DNA of 64,000 nucleotides from positions 32,698 through 96,697 of the forward strand of contig NZ_CBVJ010000076.1 in assembly GCF_000513275.1 (NCBI RefSeq), in the 5' to 3' direction. This stretch comes from Paenibacillus gorillae (GTDB taxonomy: Bacteria > Bacillota > Bacilli > Paenibacillales > Paenibacillaceae). Positions 46,055 through 53,704 of the stretch are shown here, piece by piece (positions within the stretch are counted from its first letter, which is position 1; the number at the start of each line of letters is the position of its first letter). The notes under the pieces are model-generated. The model made no database searches. It saw only the letters and a list, made by a program, of their open reading frames with translations, and was not told where the DNA came from. Position numbers and translations under genes: made by a program.

Positions 46055-47035
46055 ATGACTGCAAACGTAAAACCTTACCCGCTTCAATTTCAACCAGAAA
46101 TGAAAGAACGTATCTGGGGAGGACGCGCACTGGAGCAATTCGGCCTGACGCTTCCTGAAGGCTCGATTGGCGAAGGCTGGATGATCGGCGATCACCCGAA
46201 CGGTACGACAAAGGTCGTAAATGGCGAGCTGGCTGGCAAAGGACTGGATGAAATCCGCGAGTCCTATGGCCGCGAGTTTTTCGGAACGAAAGGCTTTTCC
46301 GAGAAAAACGGCCGTTTCCCGCTCTTGATCAAGCTGCTGGACTGCAATGACGATCTGTCGGTTCAAGTTCACCCTACAGACGACTACGCTGGCCTGCCTG
46401 CCGGCGAGTTGGGCAAAACCGAAATGTGGTACATCCTTGATGCGAAGCCAGGCGCGAAAATCATCTACGGCTTGAAAGACGGCGTTGACCGTGCAGCAAT
46501 GGAAGCCGCTATATCCGAAGGCCGTATTACGGACACTCTGCAAGAGGTTTCCGTCAAAGCGGGCGATGCGTTCTACATCCCAGCAGGTACGGTTCACGCG
46601 TTGTGCGCTGGTGTAGTAGTAGCAGAAATCCAGCAAAACTCGGATACGACCTACCGCTTGTACGACTATAACCGCCTCGGCCTCGACGGCGAGCTGCGCG
46701 AGCTCCATATCGAGGATTCGCTGAATGTTATCGCCTACGAGGGCTCGGGCGCAAGCCGCATGACGACTGAAGGCATCGCCGATGGCGAATGGCTGACGAT
46801 CGCATCCTCCCCTTACTTCATCGTTGAAAAAGGGATCGTCGCTTCCAAAGCTGCTTACTCGACAACAGCTGAAAGCTTCGTTATCGTTGTCGTTGCAGAA
46901 GGCAGCGGCAAGCTGAACTGGGCAGACGGCAGCTTGGACGTAAAAGCAGGCGAATGCTTCCTGCTTCCTGCGAACCTCGGCGGCTATGAGCTGGACGGCT
47001 CGATGACGGTGCTTCGCAGCGTCGTTCCTGCTTAA
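46055..47035 (+). CDS. manA: mannose-6-phosphate isomerase, class I
   Basis: A 326-residue cupin enzyme of the short Firmicute ManA type. Zinc ligands in SVQVHPTDDYA (Gln, His), KTEMWYIL (Glu) and PAGTVHALCAG (His) are visible. It interconverts mannose 6-phosphate and fructose 6-phosphate. GGGAGAG precedes ATG. Monocistronic with its own terminator. Confidence 0.93.
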   Translation: MTANVKPYPLQFQPEMKERIWGGRALEQFGLTLPEGSIGEGWMIGDHPNGTTKVVNGELAGKGLDEIRESYGREFFGTKGFSEKNGRFPLLIKLLDCNDDLSVQVHPTDDYAGLPAGELGKTEMWYILDAKPGAKIIYGLKDGVDRAAMEAAISEGRITDTLQEVSVKAGDAFYIPAGTVHALCAGVVVAEIQQNSDTTYRLYDYNRLGLDGELRELHIEDSLNVIAYEGSGASRMTTEGIADGEWLTIASSPYFIVEKGIVASKAAYSTTAESFVIVVVAEGSGKLNWADGSLDVKAGECFLLPANLGGYELDGSMTVLRSVVPA

Positions 47036-47052
47036 TACAGATTAAATGAATT

Positions 47053-47084
47053 GAGCCCGATGCTGATGCATCGGGCTCTTATTT
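47053..47084 (+). terminator. terminator of manA
   Basis: Perfect 11-bp stem GAGCCCGATGC/GCATCGGGCTC, TGAT loop, then TTATTTT. Confidence 0.85.
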
Positions 47085-47390
47085 TACGAGCGTGTGACCT
47101 TCGAAGTATGACCGGGCACCGAGCATCGCGCGTCTGATATCGAGAGCGATGCAGAGTTGCCGGGAGCGGCTAGCCAAGGCAGCGGCTGCGGTGTTTAAAG
47201 CTTTGCTTAGTGTGGCTGCTCTGCATAATTGTTCTCTTTCCGCACCAACGCGGCACGCGGCACGCGGTACTCGGTACTCGGTCGCACGTCGGCGAACAAA
47301 CCTTGTGACTTTGCCTTCAGGGCGGTCCAATCAGCCGGCTCCCTCGCACGAGCAACCGCGTATGCGCGCTTGCTCGTTCCACGTGTGGAA

Positions 47391-47576
47391 CAAAATGCAA
47401 AAATACATTTTGATGACCCCCAAATTGCCTCAAATATCGATCAAAATGCAAAAGTGCATTTGAAAACTGCCAAATCTCCCATTTGGGGACTTTTTACGCC
47501 AATCAACCTGCACATTTGCATTTTGAAGCGACAAATCGGCGAAAAAGCGCCAAACAAAATGTACTTTTACATTTTG
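47391..47576. repeat. cluster of four 22-bp CAAAATG...CATTTTG palindromes
   Basis: 47391-47412 and 47555-47576 are 22-bp palindromes with arms CAAAATG and CATTTTG (the latter with 9 perfect base pairs, CAAAATGTA/TACATTTTG). 47442-47462 is a variant with one bulge, and 47511-47526 is a half-site CACATTTGCATTTTG. They recur about every 50-65 bases in a non-coding region. Confidence 0.7.
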
Positions 47577-47678
47577 ATTTGTACATTCCAACGAATCAGC
47601 GAACTTTACTAGTGTCGTCATAGTGAGAGCACCAAAATGATAATGTCGAACGGTAGCGTTGTGCAACAGCTTAAGCAG

Positions 47679-47891
47679 CAAACTATGCACAGTCCGCGTG
47701 ACAACAACACGTCTGGCGAGCCTGCGGCATACCATGCGGCAATCCGAGCTACAACACGTGCAGCCATCCGGCGGCAAATCGTACGTCAGCTCGAGCTATA
47801 ACACGTACGGCGAACAGCGGCATACCGTACGGCAGTCCCAGCTACAACTTGTGCGGCGATCCGGCGGCATACCGTGTGGCAGACAAGCGGC
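47679..47891. repeat. imperfect 46-49 bp tandem repeat, about 4.5 copies
   Basis: Units begin at 47679, 47728, 47775, 47821 and 47868 (last one partial). Shared words are CATACC(A/G)T, GAGCTA(C/T)AACACGT and CCGGCGG. The frame across them has no ribosome site. Confidence 0.7.
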
Positions 47892-47907
47892 AGCGCTGGG
47901 GGCAGCG

Positions 47908-48128
47908 ACAGCGTTCGAGCGAAGCTGGTTCGCTTTTTTGCGAACCTATTTTCGCTGTTGGAGCTTAATAAAGCACCTTGCAAGCACTTAACGAAGTGAA
48001 TTTCGCTTTCCGCGAAGGTAGGTTCGCGAACAGCGAAATTCACTTCGCTATTCGCAAACATGGTCTGCATAACCCCTCATATAGCGAAGCGAGCTTCCTT
48101 ATATAACGAACCTGGTTCGCTACTCCCC
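47908..48128. repeat. AGCGAAG-type hairpin island with one long cruciform
   Basis: Same motif family as at 12.9-13.3 kb. The core is an inverted repeat with 18-bp arms (47990-48007 and 48032-48049, 17 of 18 paired) and an inner stem CGCGAA/TTCGCG. Further AGCGAAG/TTCGCT words flank it. Confidence 0.65.
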
Positions 48129-48205
48129 ACCCGGACATAGTCCCGCAGAATACAAACTTCAAGGAAAAACCGAATTTGTAGCCCTGCAACCTAGTCACCG
48201 ACGAA

Positions 48206-48242
48206 AAACAGCTTCGCAGGAGCAATCCCTGCGAAGCTGTTT
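48206..48242 (-). terminator. terminator of the B12 radical SAM gene
   Basis: 15-bp stem AAACAGCTTCGCAGG/CCTGCGAAGCTGTTT with 7-base loop, then UUUU on the minus strand. Confidence 0.85.
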
Positions 48243-48246
48243 CACT

Positions 48247-50070
48247 CTAAGCGCCGGCAATTTGCGCCGCGCCGCTTATTTTCAACATATAAGGCTTCGG
48301 AACCGGCTTGCTGCCGCCGCTGCCATCTAGCGCATAGAGCACGGCAAGCAGCGTTGCACTGTCCTTGCGAAGCTCTCCGGTCTCCAAGTATGCAGCCAAA
48401 TCGAATGGCAGCGTCTCGATGACCGCATGCTTATGCAACTCCTTCTCGGACAGGCGATGCTGCGCAAACTCTGCCGAGACGTCCTCCGGACGCTCCAGGA
48501 GAAGACGCATCCAACTGCCCCATACCGACTTCTCCATCGTGAACTCCCACCACGTTTTACGCGGCTTATAGTTATGGTTCAGGAAGAAGTCGTATTTCAT
48601 CAAGCCAAGCACGACCTCCAGATCCAGCTTGCCGCCGCCGGAAGCCTCGTCATGCGCTTTATACTCTTGAAGGAACGCCCAGAGACGGGAGAACAAGTCT
48701 TCCAGCTGATGACCGATCTTTTGCCAGCCGCGCGCTTCCCAGTAGTCCCCAAACGTCTGGAAAAAGGCGAACGCCGACGGGAAAACATTGTCCACCAAGT
48801 AGAGCAGGGTACGGTCCATCCGATGCGCATTCCAATACTTTTCAAGAACATCCTCTACCCGCTTAATTCGCACGATGTCGCCAAAAGGCATCAGATCATT
48901 GCCCAGCATCTCATAAGGCGATTGATCCATGTAAATGTAGCCCCATTTGTCGGCGTCACGGCGAAGGCCTGTACCGCGGAGCATTTTCAAAAAGCCCAGC
49001 TGCAGCTCCTCCGGACGAAGAGCAAATACATCATTGAATGTACCGCTGAACGTCTCGTAATTTTCCAAAGGCAATCCGGCAATCAAGTCCAAGTGCTGGT
49101 CGATCTTGCCCGACTCCTTCACCTTCGTCACGGTACGAACGAGCTTCGACCAGTTTTGGCGGCGTTGTACAGCAAGGTTAGTAGGGTCATTCGTTGACTG
49201 CACGCCGATCTCGAACCGGAATACACCCGGCGGTGCATGCTCGGCCAAGTAATCCAGCACCTCGGGACGCATAATGTCCGCCGTAATCTCAAACTGAAAC
49301 ACGCAGCCGCGATGGTTCTCGATAAGAAACTGGAACATTTCGAGAGCGTAATCCCGCTTAATATTGAACGTACGGTCGACGAATTTAATCAGCTTGGCAC
49401 CGGAATCAATCAGATATAAAATATCTGCCTTCGTGCGGTCCATATCGAAATAACGAACGCCTACCTCAATACTCGACAAACAGAATTGGCAGCTGAACGG
49501 ACAGCCTCTGCTCGTCTCAAAATAGACGATACGGTTCGCCAGCGTCGGAATATCCTCCTTGAACCGGTAAGGCGACGGCAGCGTAGCAAGGTCCAGCTTC
49601 GGACGGCCCGGATTGACGAGAATCTCGACCCGGTCCGCACGCTGCTTCCGATAGGCCAAACCGAATACCATGTGGAACTTGGAAGCCCCGTTCAGCTCGG
49701 TAAGCAGATGGTGGAAGGTCTCTTCCCCTTCACCCACGACAATGAAATCGACCTCCGGAATTCGTTCCATCCAGAACTCCGTATCATAGCTGACCTCCGG
49801 TCCCCCAAGCACGATCTTCAGCTTCGGGTTGATTTTACGCAGCATGCCGATTACCGTAATCGTCTCTTCGATATTCCAAATATAGCAGGAAAAGCCTACA
49901 ACATCAGGATTACGGGAATAGAGATCGGAGACGATGTTCATCGCCGGATCTTTAATCGTATACTCGGCAATATCGATATCAAAGTCTTTTTCGCTGTACG
50001 CCTTCAGACAACGAAGCGCCAGTGACGTGTGAATATATTTAGCATTTAGGGTGCTCAAAACAACTTTCAT
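48247..50070 (-). CDS. B12-binding radical SAM protein (DUF4080 type)
   Basis: A 607-residue protein. Residues 1-140 form a cobalamin-binding-like Rossmann domain (VVLSTLNAKYIHTSLALR, IVLGGPEVSYD, VVGEGEE). The radical SAM core has the CxxxCxxC cluster in GCPFSCQFCLS near residue 195. The C-terminal 200 residues are the DUF4080-type extension. AGAGGTAATGCT precedes ATG. Substrate unknown; relatives do B12-dependent methylations or rearrangements. The gene is monocistronic. Confidence 0.88.
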   Translation of the reverse strand: MKVVLSTLNAKYIHTSLALRCLKAYSEKDFDIDIAEYTIKDPAMNIVSDLYSRNPDVVGFSCYIWNIEETITVIGMLRKINPKLKIVLGGPEVSYDTEFWMERIPEVDFIVVGEGEETFHHLLTELNGASKFHMVFGLAYRKQRADRVEILVNPGRPKLDLATLPSPYRFKEDIPTLANRIVYFETSRGCPFSCQFCLSSIEVGVRYFDMDRTKADILYLIDSGAKLIKFVDRTFNIKRDYALEMFQFLIENHRGCVFQFEITADIMRPEVLDYLAEHAPPGVFRFEIGVQSTNDPTNLAVQRRQNWSKLVRTVTKVKESGKIDQHLDLIAGLPLENYETFSGTFNDVFALRPEELQLGFLKMLRGTGLRRDADKWGYIYMDQSPYEMLGNDLMPFGDIVRIKRVEDVLEKYWNAHRMDRTLLYLVDNVFPSAFAFFQTFGDYWEARGWQKIGHQLEDLFSRLWAFLQEYKAHDEASGGGKLDLEVVLGLMKYDFFLNHNYKPRKTWWEFTMEKSVWGSWMRLLLERPEDVSAEFAQHRLSEKELHKHAVIETLPFDLAAYLETGELRKDSATLLAVLYALDGSGGSKPVPKPYMLKISGAAQIAGA

Positions 50071-50137
50071 AGCATTACCTCTCTAACTTCAAATCTAAGT
50101 GAACCAAAATCACTACCATTGTACCGAATAGCCGGGC

Positions 50138-50181
50138 AAAAAAGAAGAGGCCCTCCTCAGCACCTATGCCGAGGGGACCTC
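50138..50181 (-). terminator. terminator of the HtrA-like gene
   Basis: 14-bp imperfect stem (50147-50160 with 50168-50181), then UUCUUUUUU on the minus strand. Confidence 0.75.
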
Positions 50182-50219
50182 CACTCTATATAATCTATGC
50201 AAAAAAATGAATGATAGCG

Positions 50220-51779
50220 TTAATCTCTAACTTTAATGATCAGCGAGTTTTTCACTTGCAGATCGACTACCGTAAATGCCAAGCGCCATTTGTCATTGCC
50301 TAAGTCCGTCACTTCGTCTGCCGCATAGCCGCGCGGCTTGAAGCCGTAAGTCCGGTCAAACTTGACCAGGAACTGGATCTTCTCATCTGGAAGCATCCGG
50401 TTCAGCTCAGCGCCGATATTAATTGACCAAGAGCGCAGTTCGGCTGCAATCGAGCTTCCATACTGCATGTAGAACGAAGGATCGATATTGGCCGAAATAA
50501 CGAGCCAGCCCTCAGAATCGCGTTTTACTGACCAATCGGTAAATTTCGCCGTACCGTCTTGCATTTGAACAGCAGAGAAATGCTTGTCCATCAATTTCCG
50601 AATCGTATCCTCTGATTCGCCTACCAGCGTTGCAGGAAGTGTCGGGTCGAGAAACTTCACATTGGCAGCAGGCTTATTGCCCAAATTACCAAGCATTAGC
50701 GTCGCATGACTAACCGCTACTGCAAAGTTCAGGTCTGCATTCGACGTGATACCAGCAGAAGTGATACCGATCAATTCACCGTATTCATTGAACAAGGCAC
50801 CGCCGGAGCTGCCATGATCGATTGGCGCACTCGTCTGGATATAACGGACGCCGTTCTCATATATGAAATTGCTGATCAAGCCGTCGGACACTGTATTTTG
50901 CAAGCCCAGCGGACTGCCGATCGCAATTACCTTATCGCCCTTTCGGGAAAAGAGGTCATAACCCAAGCTTACCGGAGTAGCATCCAGCGGCTCTTTCATC
51001 TGGATGATTGCCAAGTCGGCTTTCTCGTTCGCCGCGGCAACGCCTGCCACTTCCAGCTCATCGCCGTTTAAAGTTACAACAGTTGCAGAGGATGCATCCT
51101 CCATCACATGATAATTGGTTAGAATCCAATACTTCCCTACGACGATGCCGCTGCCCAATGCGCGGTTGGTCGTAATCGTGACAACACTGTCATCATACTC
51201 CTCTACCAATTGTGCCGTCGTCAGCTTCACTCGGCTCGCTTCGGCATCCTTCATAATTTGCTGATACAGCTTCCAATTCTCATATTCCTTCGTCGTAATG
51301 CGGATCGACGAATCCTTGCTGTTCCATTTCACATTCGCATCCAGCGCCTCCGCGATAAAGCGGGCTGGCACATATGTAACGCCATTCCGGACGAGCGGAG
51401 CAGCATCAAGCTTAACCGGCTTTCCGTTGACGATTGCCGTTTTCTTGCCGACTTTAAGCGAGATGCTTACGCCGAATTTAGATCCGATAATCGTCTCTGT
51501 TGTGGCTTCCCAGGATACGTTTGCGCCGAGCGCATCGAAAATCGGACGCATTGGTACGAGAGTAACACCATCTTGCGTAAAAGGAGCCGTCGTGAGCGTC
51601 AGCTTTTTATCATCGACATAGACGGAGATCGGCTTCGCTATCGTTGCTGGAGCAGCAAGCTTGGTTGCGCTTGAGACAGGAGCGACAGCGGCATTGGCAA
51701 TCCCGCCGGACAGCGGCGCGAGCAGCAAGCTCGCCGTAATACAAGTGCTTAACAGCATTTTCAATCGTAGTGTTCTCAC
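50220..51779 (-). CDS. secreted trypsin-like (HtrA-type) serine protease with copper-amine-oxidase-N domain
   Basis: A 519-residue exported protein with GTG start (GGAGGA nine bases upstream). Signal peptide residues 1-30 ending ANA. Residues about 50-165 are a copper-amine-oxidase-N-like (stalk) domain with the double repeat GVTLVPMRPIFDALGANVSW and GVTYVPARFIAEALDANVKW. Residues 195-365 are a trypsin fold with His224 (TNYHV), Asp255 (KADLAI) and Ser325 (GSSGG). There is no PDZ domain; the last 140 residues are unrecognised. Probably a quality-control or wall protease. A CssR-like palindrome lies 74 bases upstream. Confidence 0.88.
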   Translation of the reverse strand: MRTLRLKMLLSTCITASLLLAPLSGGIANAAVAPVSSATKLAAPATIAKPISVYVDDKKLTLTTAPFTQDGVTLVPMRPIFDALGANVSWEATTETIIGSKFGVSISLKVGKKTAIVNGKPVKLDAAPLVRNGVTYVPARFIAEALDANVKWNSKDSSIRITTKEYENWKLYQQIMKDAEASRVKLTTAQLVEEYDDSVVTITTNRALGSGIVVGKYWILTNYHVMEDASSATVVTLNGDELEVAGVAAANEKADLAIIQMKEPLDATPVSLGYDLFSRKGDKVIAIGSPLGLQNTVSDGLISNFIYENGVRYIQTSAPIDHGSSGGALFNEYGELIGITSAGITSNADLNFAVAVSHATLMLGNLGNKPAANVKFLDPTLPATLVGESEDTIRKLMDKHFSAVQMQDGTAKFTDWSVKRDSEGWLVISANIDPSFYMQYGSSIAAELRSWSINIGAELNRMLPDEKIQFLVKFDRTYGFKPRGYAADEVTDLGNDKWRLAFTVVDLQVKNSLIIKVRD

Positions 51780-51852
51780 AGCGGTAATCCTCCATTTTTT
51801 TACTACATTGCCATAATGGCTTCACAAGTTCTATTATCGTAACACTCCGGCT

Positions 51853-51893
51853 GGCTGTTTGTCTATGAAAACGGTTTTCATAGATTGACAGCC
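51853..51893. promoter_or_regulatory. CssR-like palindrome upstream of the HtrA-type gene
   Basis: TCTATGAAAAC-G-GTTTTCATAGA (51862-51884) is a perfect 11-bp-arm palindrome, extended by outer arms GGCTGT and ACAGCC. It contains TTTTCATA in both orientations, the octamer known from CssR-controlled htrA/htrB promoters of B. subtilis. Confidence 0.6.
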
Positions 51894-51998
51894 TAAATAG
51901 GAGGGTACAGAGGGCCCGCTTGGGGCATCCCCAATAGTATTGATAACCCAATCATGATATAGTGATTGCAGCAAGGAACATGCAGGAGGTTGTCAGCA

Positions 51999-52916
51999 AT
52001 GCCCAAGAAACCGTTCAGCTCCGCCAAACCGAAATCCAGCTCGCCTGACCGGAAATATCAGGTCAACGAGGAAGCGGAACTGCTCTCTTTTCTCATCACC
52101 CATCTCAATCAAGGCCGCAACTCGATCAAATCACTGCTTGCACGCGGACAAGTATTTGTCGGCGAACGCGCCGAGACGAAATACAATTACTTGCTGAAGC
52201 CGGGACAAGTCGTCACGATTCGCAAGGAGGGGACTGCGGAGACCGTTCCGCTGGCCGGACTCGTAATTTTGCATGAGGATGATGATCTCATCATCGTCAA
52301 TAAAGATTCTGGTCTGCTGTCGATTGCCTCAGATAAAGAGGCCGACTTGACCGCATACCGTCAATTAACTGCCCATGTGCGGGTAAACGATCCGAAAAGC
52401 CGGATATTTGTCGTACACCGGCTTGACCGGGATACGTCAGGCGTCATGATGTTTGCCAAAAGCGAAGCCGTTCAACAGAAGCTTCAGACCAATTGGCAGG
52501 AAATCGTCAAGGAGCGCTCCTATGTCGCCCTGGTAGAAGGCACAGTCAAGAAAAACGAGGGAACGATTAAATCCTGGCTGAAGGAAACAAGCACGCTGCG
52601 CATGTATTCCAGCGAACGTCCGAATGACGGACAACTCGCCGTAACCCATTATAAGCTGCTTCAGGCTGGAAGGCAGTTTTCGCTGCTTGAGGTTCATCTG
52701 GAGACGGGAAGGAAAAATCAGATTCGCGTACATATGGAGGATATTGGCCATCCGGTCGTCGGGGACAAAAAATACGGCTCAAAAACGAAACCAATTCCAC
52801 GGCTCGGCCTTCATGCCCGCGTACTAGCTTTCGAGCATCCGTCATCTGGCAAGCTGATGCGGTTTGATACTGGCATTCCAAAGCTGTTCAATAGTCCATT
52901 TAAGGGCGAGAAATAA
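51999..52916 (+). CDS. RluA-family 23S rRNA pseudouridine synthase
   Basis: A 305-residue protein from ATG 51999 (AGGAGG eight bases upstream; the longer frame is not used). Residues 15-75 are S4-like (LLSFLITHLNQGRNSIKSLLARGQVFV). The catalytic Asp is in RLDRDTSG near residue 140, and RKNQIRVHMEDIGHPVVGDKKYG is the C-terminal motif. It isomerises uridine in rRNA; RluD- or RluC-type target not resolved. Confidence 0.9.
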   Translation: MPKKPFSSAKPKSSSPDRKYQVNEEAELLSFLITHLNQGRNSIKSLLARGQVFVGERAETKYNYLLKPGQVVTIRKEGTAETVPLAGLVILHEDDDLIIVNKDSGLLSIASDKEADLTAYRQLTAHVRVNDPKSRIFVVHRLDRDTSGVMMFAKSEAVQQKLQTNWQEIVKERSYVALVEGTVKKNEGTIKSWLKETSTLRMYSSERPNDGQLAVTHYKLLQAGRQFSLLEVHLETGRKNQIRVHMEDIGHPVVGDKKYGSKTKPIPRLGLHARVLAFEHPSSGKLMRFDTGIPKLFNSPFKGEK

Positions 52917-52947
52917 ACAGACATTTACAATGGAGGACAACAAAAAC

Positions 52948-53247
52948 ATGGAACTCTTAACGGTTACAGCCTACAGCGTTGAATTTGTGAAAGATCCGTT
53001 TGGTATTTTGGCTGGACGGCGCTATGAATTTCTGATTGATCTCGACTTGGACGAGGAGGATGAGCTCTATTCTGCCAAAGGCATTTATTTACGTGTCGTC
53101 TACGGCGTAGAAGACGGTAACGGCTCCATCGTCAAGCATGATCTGATTGAAAAAGAAACGGATCGCCATCTCGACTTTGAGCTCGAGGACGATGAGCTGG
53201 AAGAGCTCGCCGCTTTTTGCGCCGAGCATTACCGGGAAGCCGAGTAA
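52948..53247 (+). CDS. small acidic protein of a Paenibacillus-type uncharacterised family
   Basis: A 99-residue protein; ATG 52948 is chosen because ATGGAGGA upstream acts as ribosome site. Strongly acidic second half (LDLDEEDEL, FELEDDELEELAAFC). It resembles the DUF6509 family of Firmicutes, whose function is unknown. It follows the pseudouridine synthase by 31 bases and shares its terminator. Confidence 0.7.
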   Translation: MELLTVTAYSVEFVKDPFGILAGRRYEFLIDLDLDEEDELYSAKGIYLRVVYGVEDGNGSIVKHDLIEKETDRHLDFELEDDELEELAAFCAEHYREAE

Positions 53248-53275
53248 TATGGCTCTGCTGGACTGAACGAAACCA

Positions 53276-53327
53276 AAACGCTCGCAGCCATCCCTTAATG
53301 GATAAGCTGCGAGCGTTTTTTCATTTG
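53276..53327. terminator. bidirectional terminator
   Basis: 12-bp stem AACGCTCGCAGC/GCTGCGAGCGTT around a 17-base loop, followed by TTTTTT on the plus strand; convergent genes on both sides. Confidence 0.85.
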
Positions 53328-53330
53328 TTT

Positions 53331-53678
53331 CTATAAAGGAATGCGATACGAAGAATGCTCTTCAATAATATGCTCCCCGTTGTTATATACCCACTTGAAC
53401 GAGAAGGAATTGCCTGTATAACCCGTGCGATTGCGAATATCGGGCAAAATAACCTGCTCGAAGTTCTCCTGAATCGTCTGCTGCAAGCCAATAATTCGCT
53501 GTGCATTAGCTTCGTGCAGCTTCTCCGCTTCCTCTTCCGATTGTGCACTCTGCATGAAATAGGCGACGCCGATTTCCTTGTCACTCAAGCCATCCGGCAG
53601 CGGATAGCCTGAGCCACGAAATATTTCTTTTACCGTGTCATTCCAATCCCGGTATAAATCGATAGCCAATTCCAACAT
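53331..53678 (-). CDS. hypothetical protein
   Basis: A 115-residue soluble protein, no family recognised. AAGGAGAGAG precedes the ATG. Helical middle (SAQSEEEAEKLHEANAQRI) and a C-terminal strand-rich part (FSFKWVYNNGEHIIEE). It follows the TPM-domain gene by 26 bases on the same strand, so it may share its transcript. Confidence 0.65.
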   Translation of the reverse strand: MLELAIDLYRDWNDTVKEIFRGSGYPLPDGLSDKEIGVAYFMQSAQSEEEAEKLHEANAQRIIGLQQTIQENFEQVILPDIRNRTGYTGNSFSFKWVYNNGEHIIEEHSSYRIPL

Positions 53679-53704
53679 ATACGTTCTCTCTCCTTATACT
53701 AAAG

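Noticed and set aside
47391..47891. Possible CRISPR array
   Set aside because: Repeats are imperfect, spacers are not unique and of constant length, and no cas gene is in the window.
47659..47991. Open frame across the 47-bp tandem repeats
   Set aside because: Frame shifts between units of 46, 47 and 49 bases, no ribosome site and no recognisable protein.
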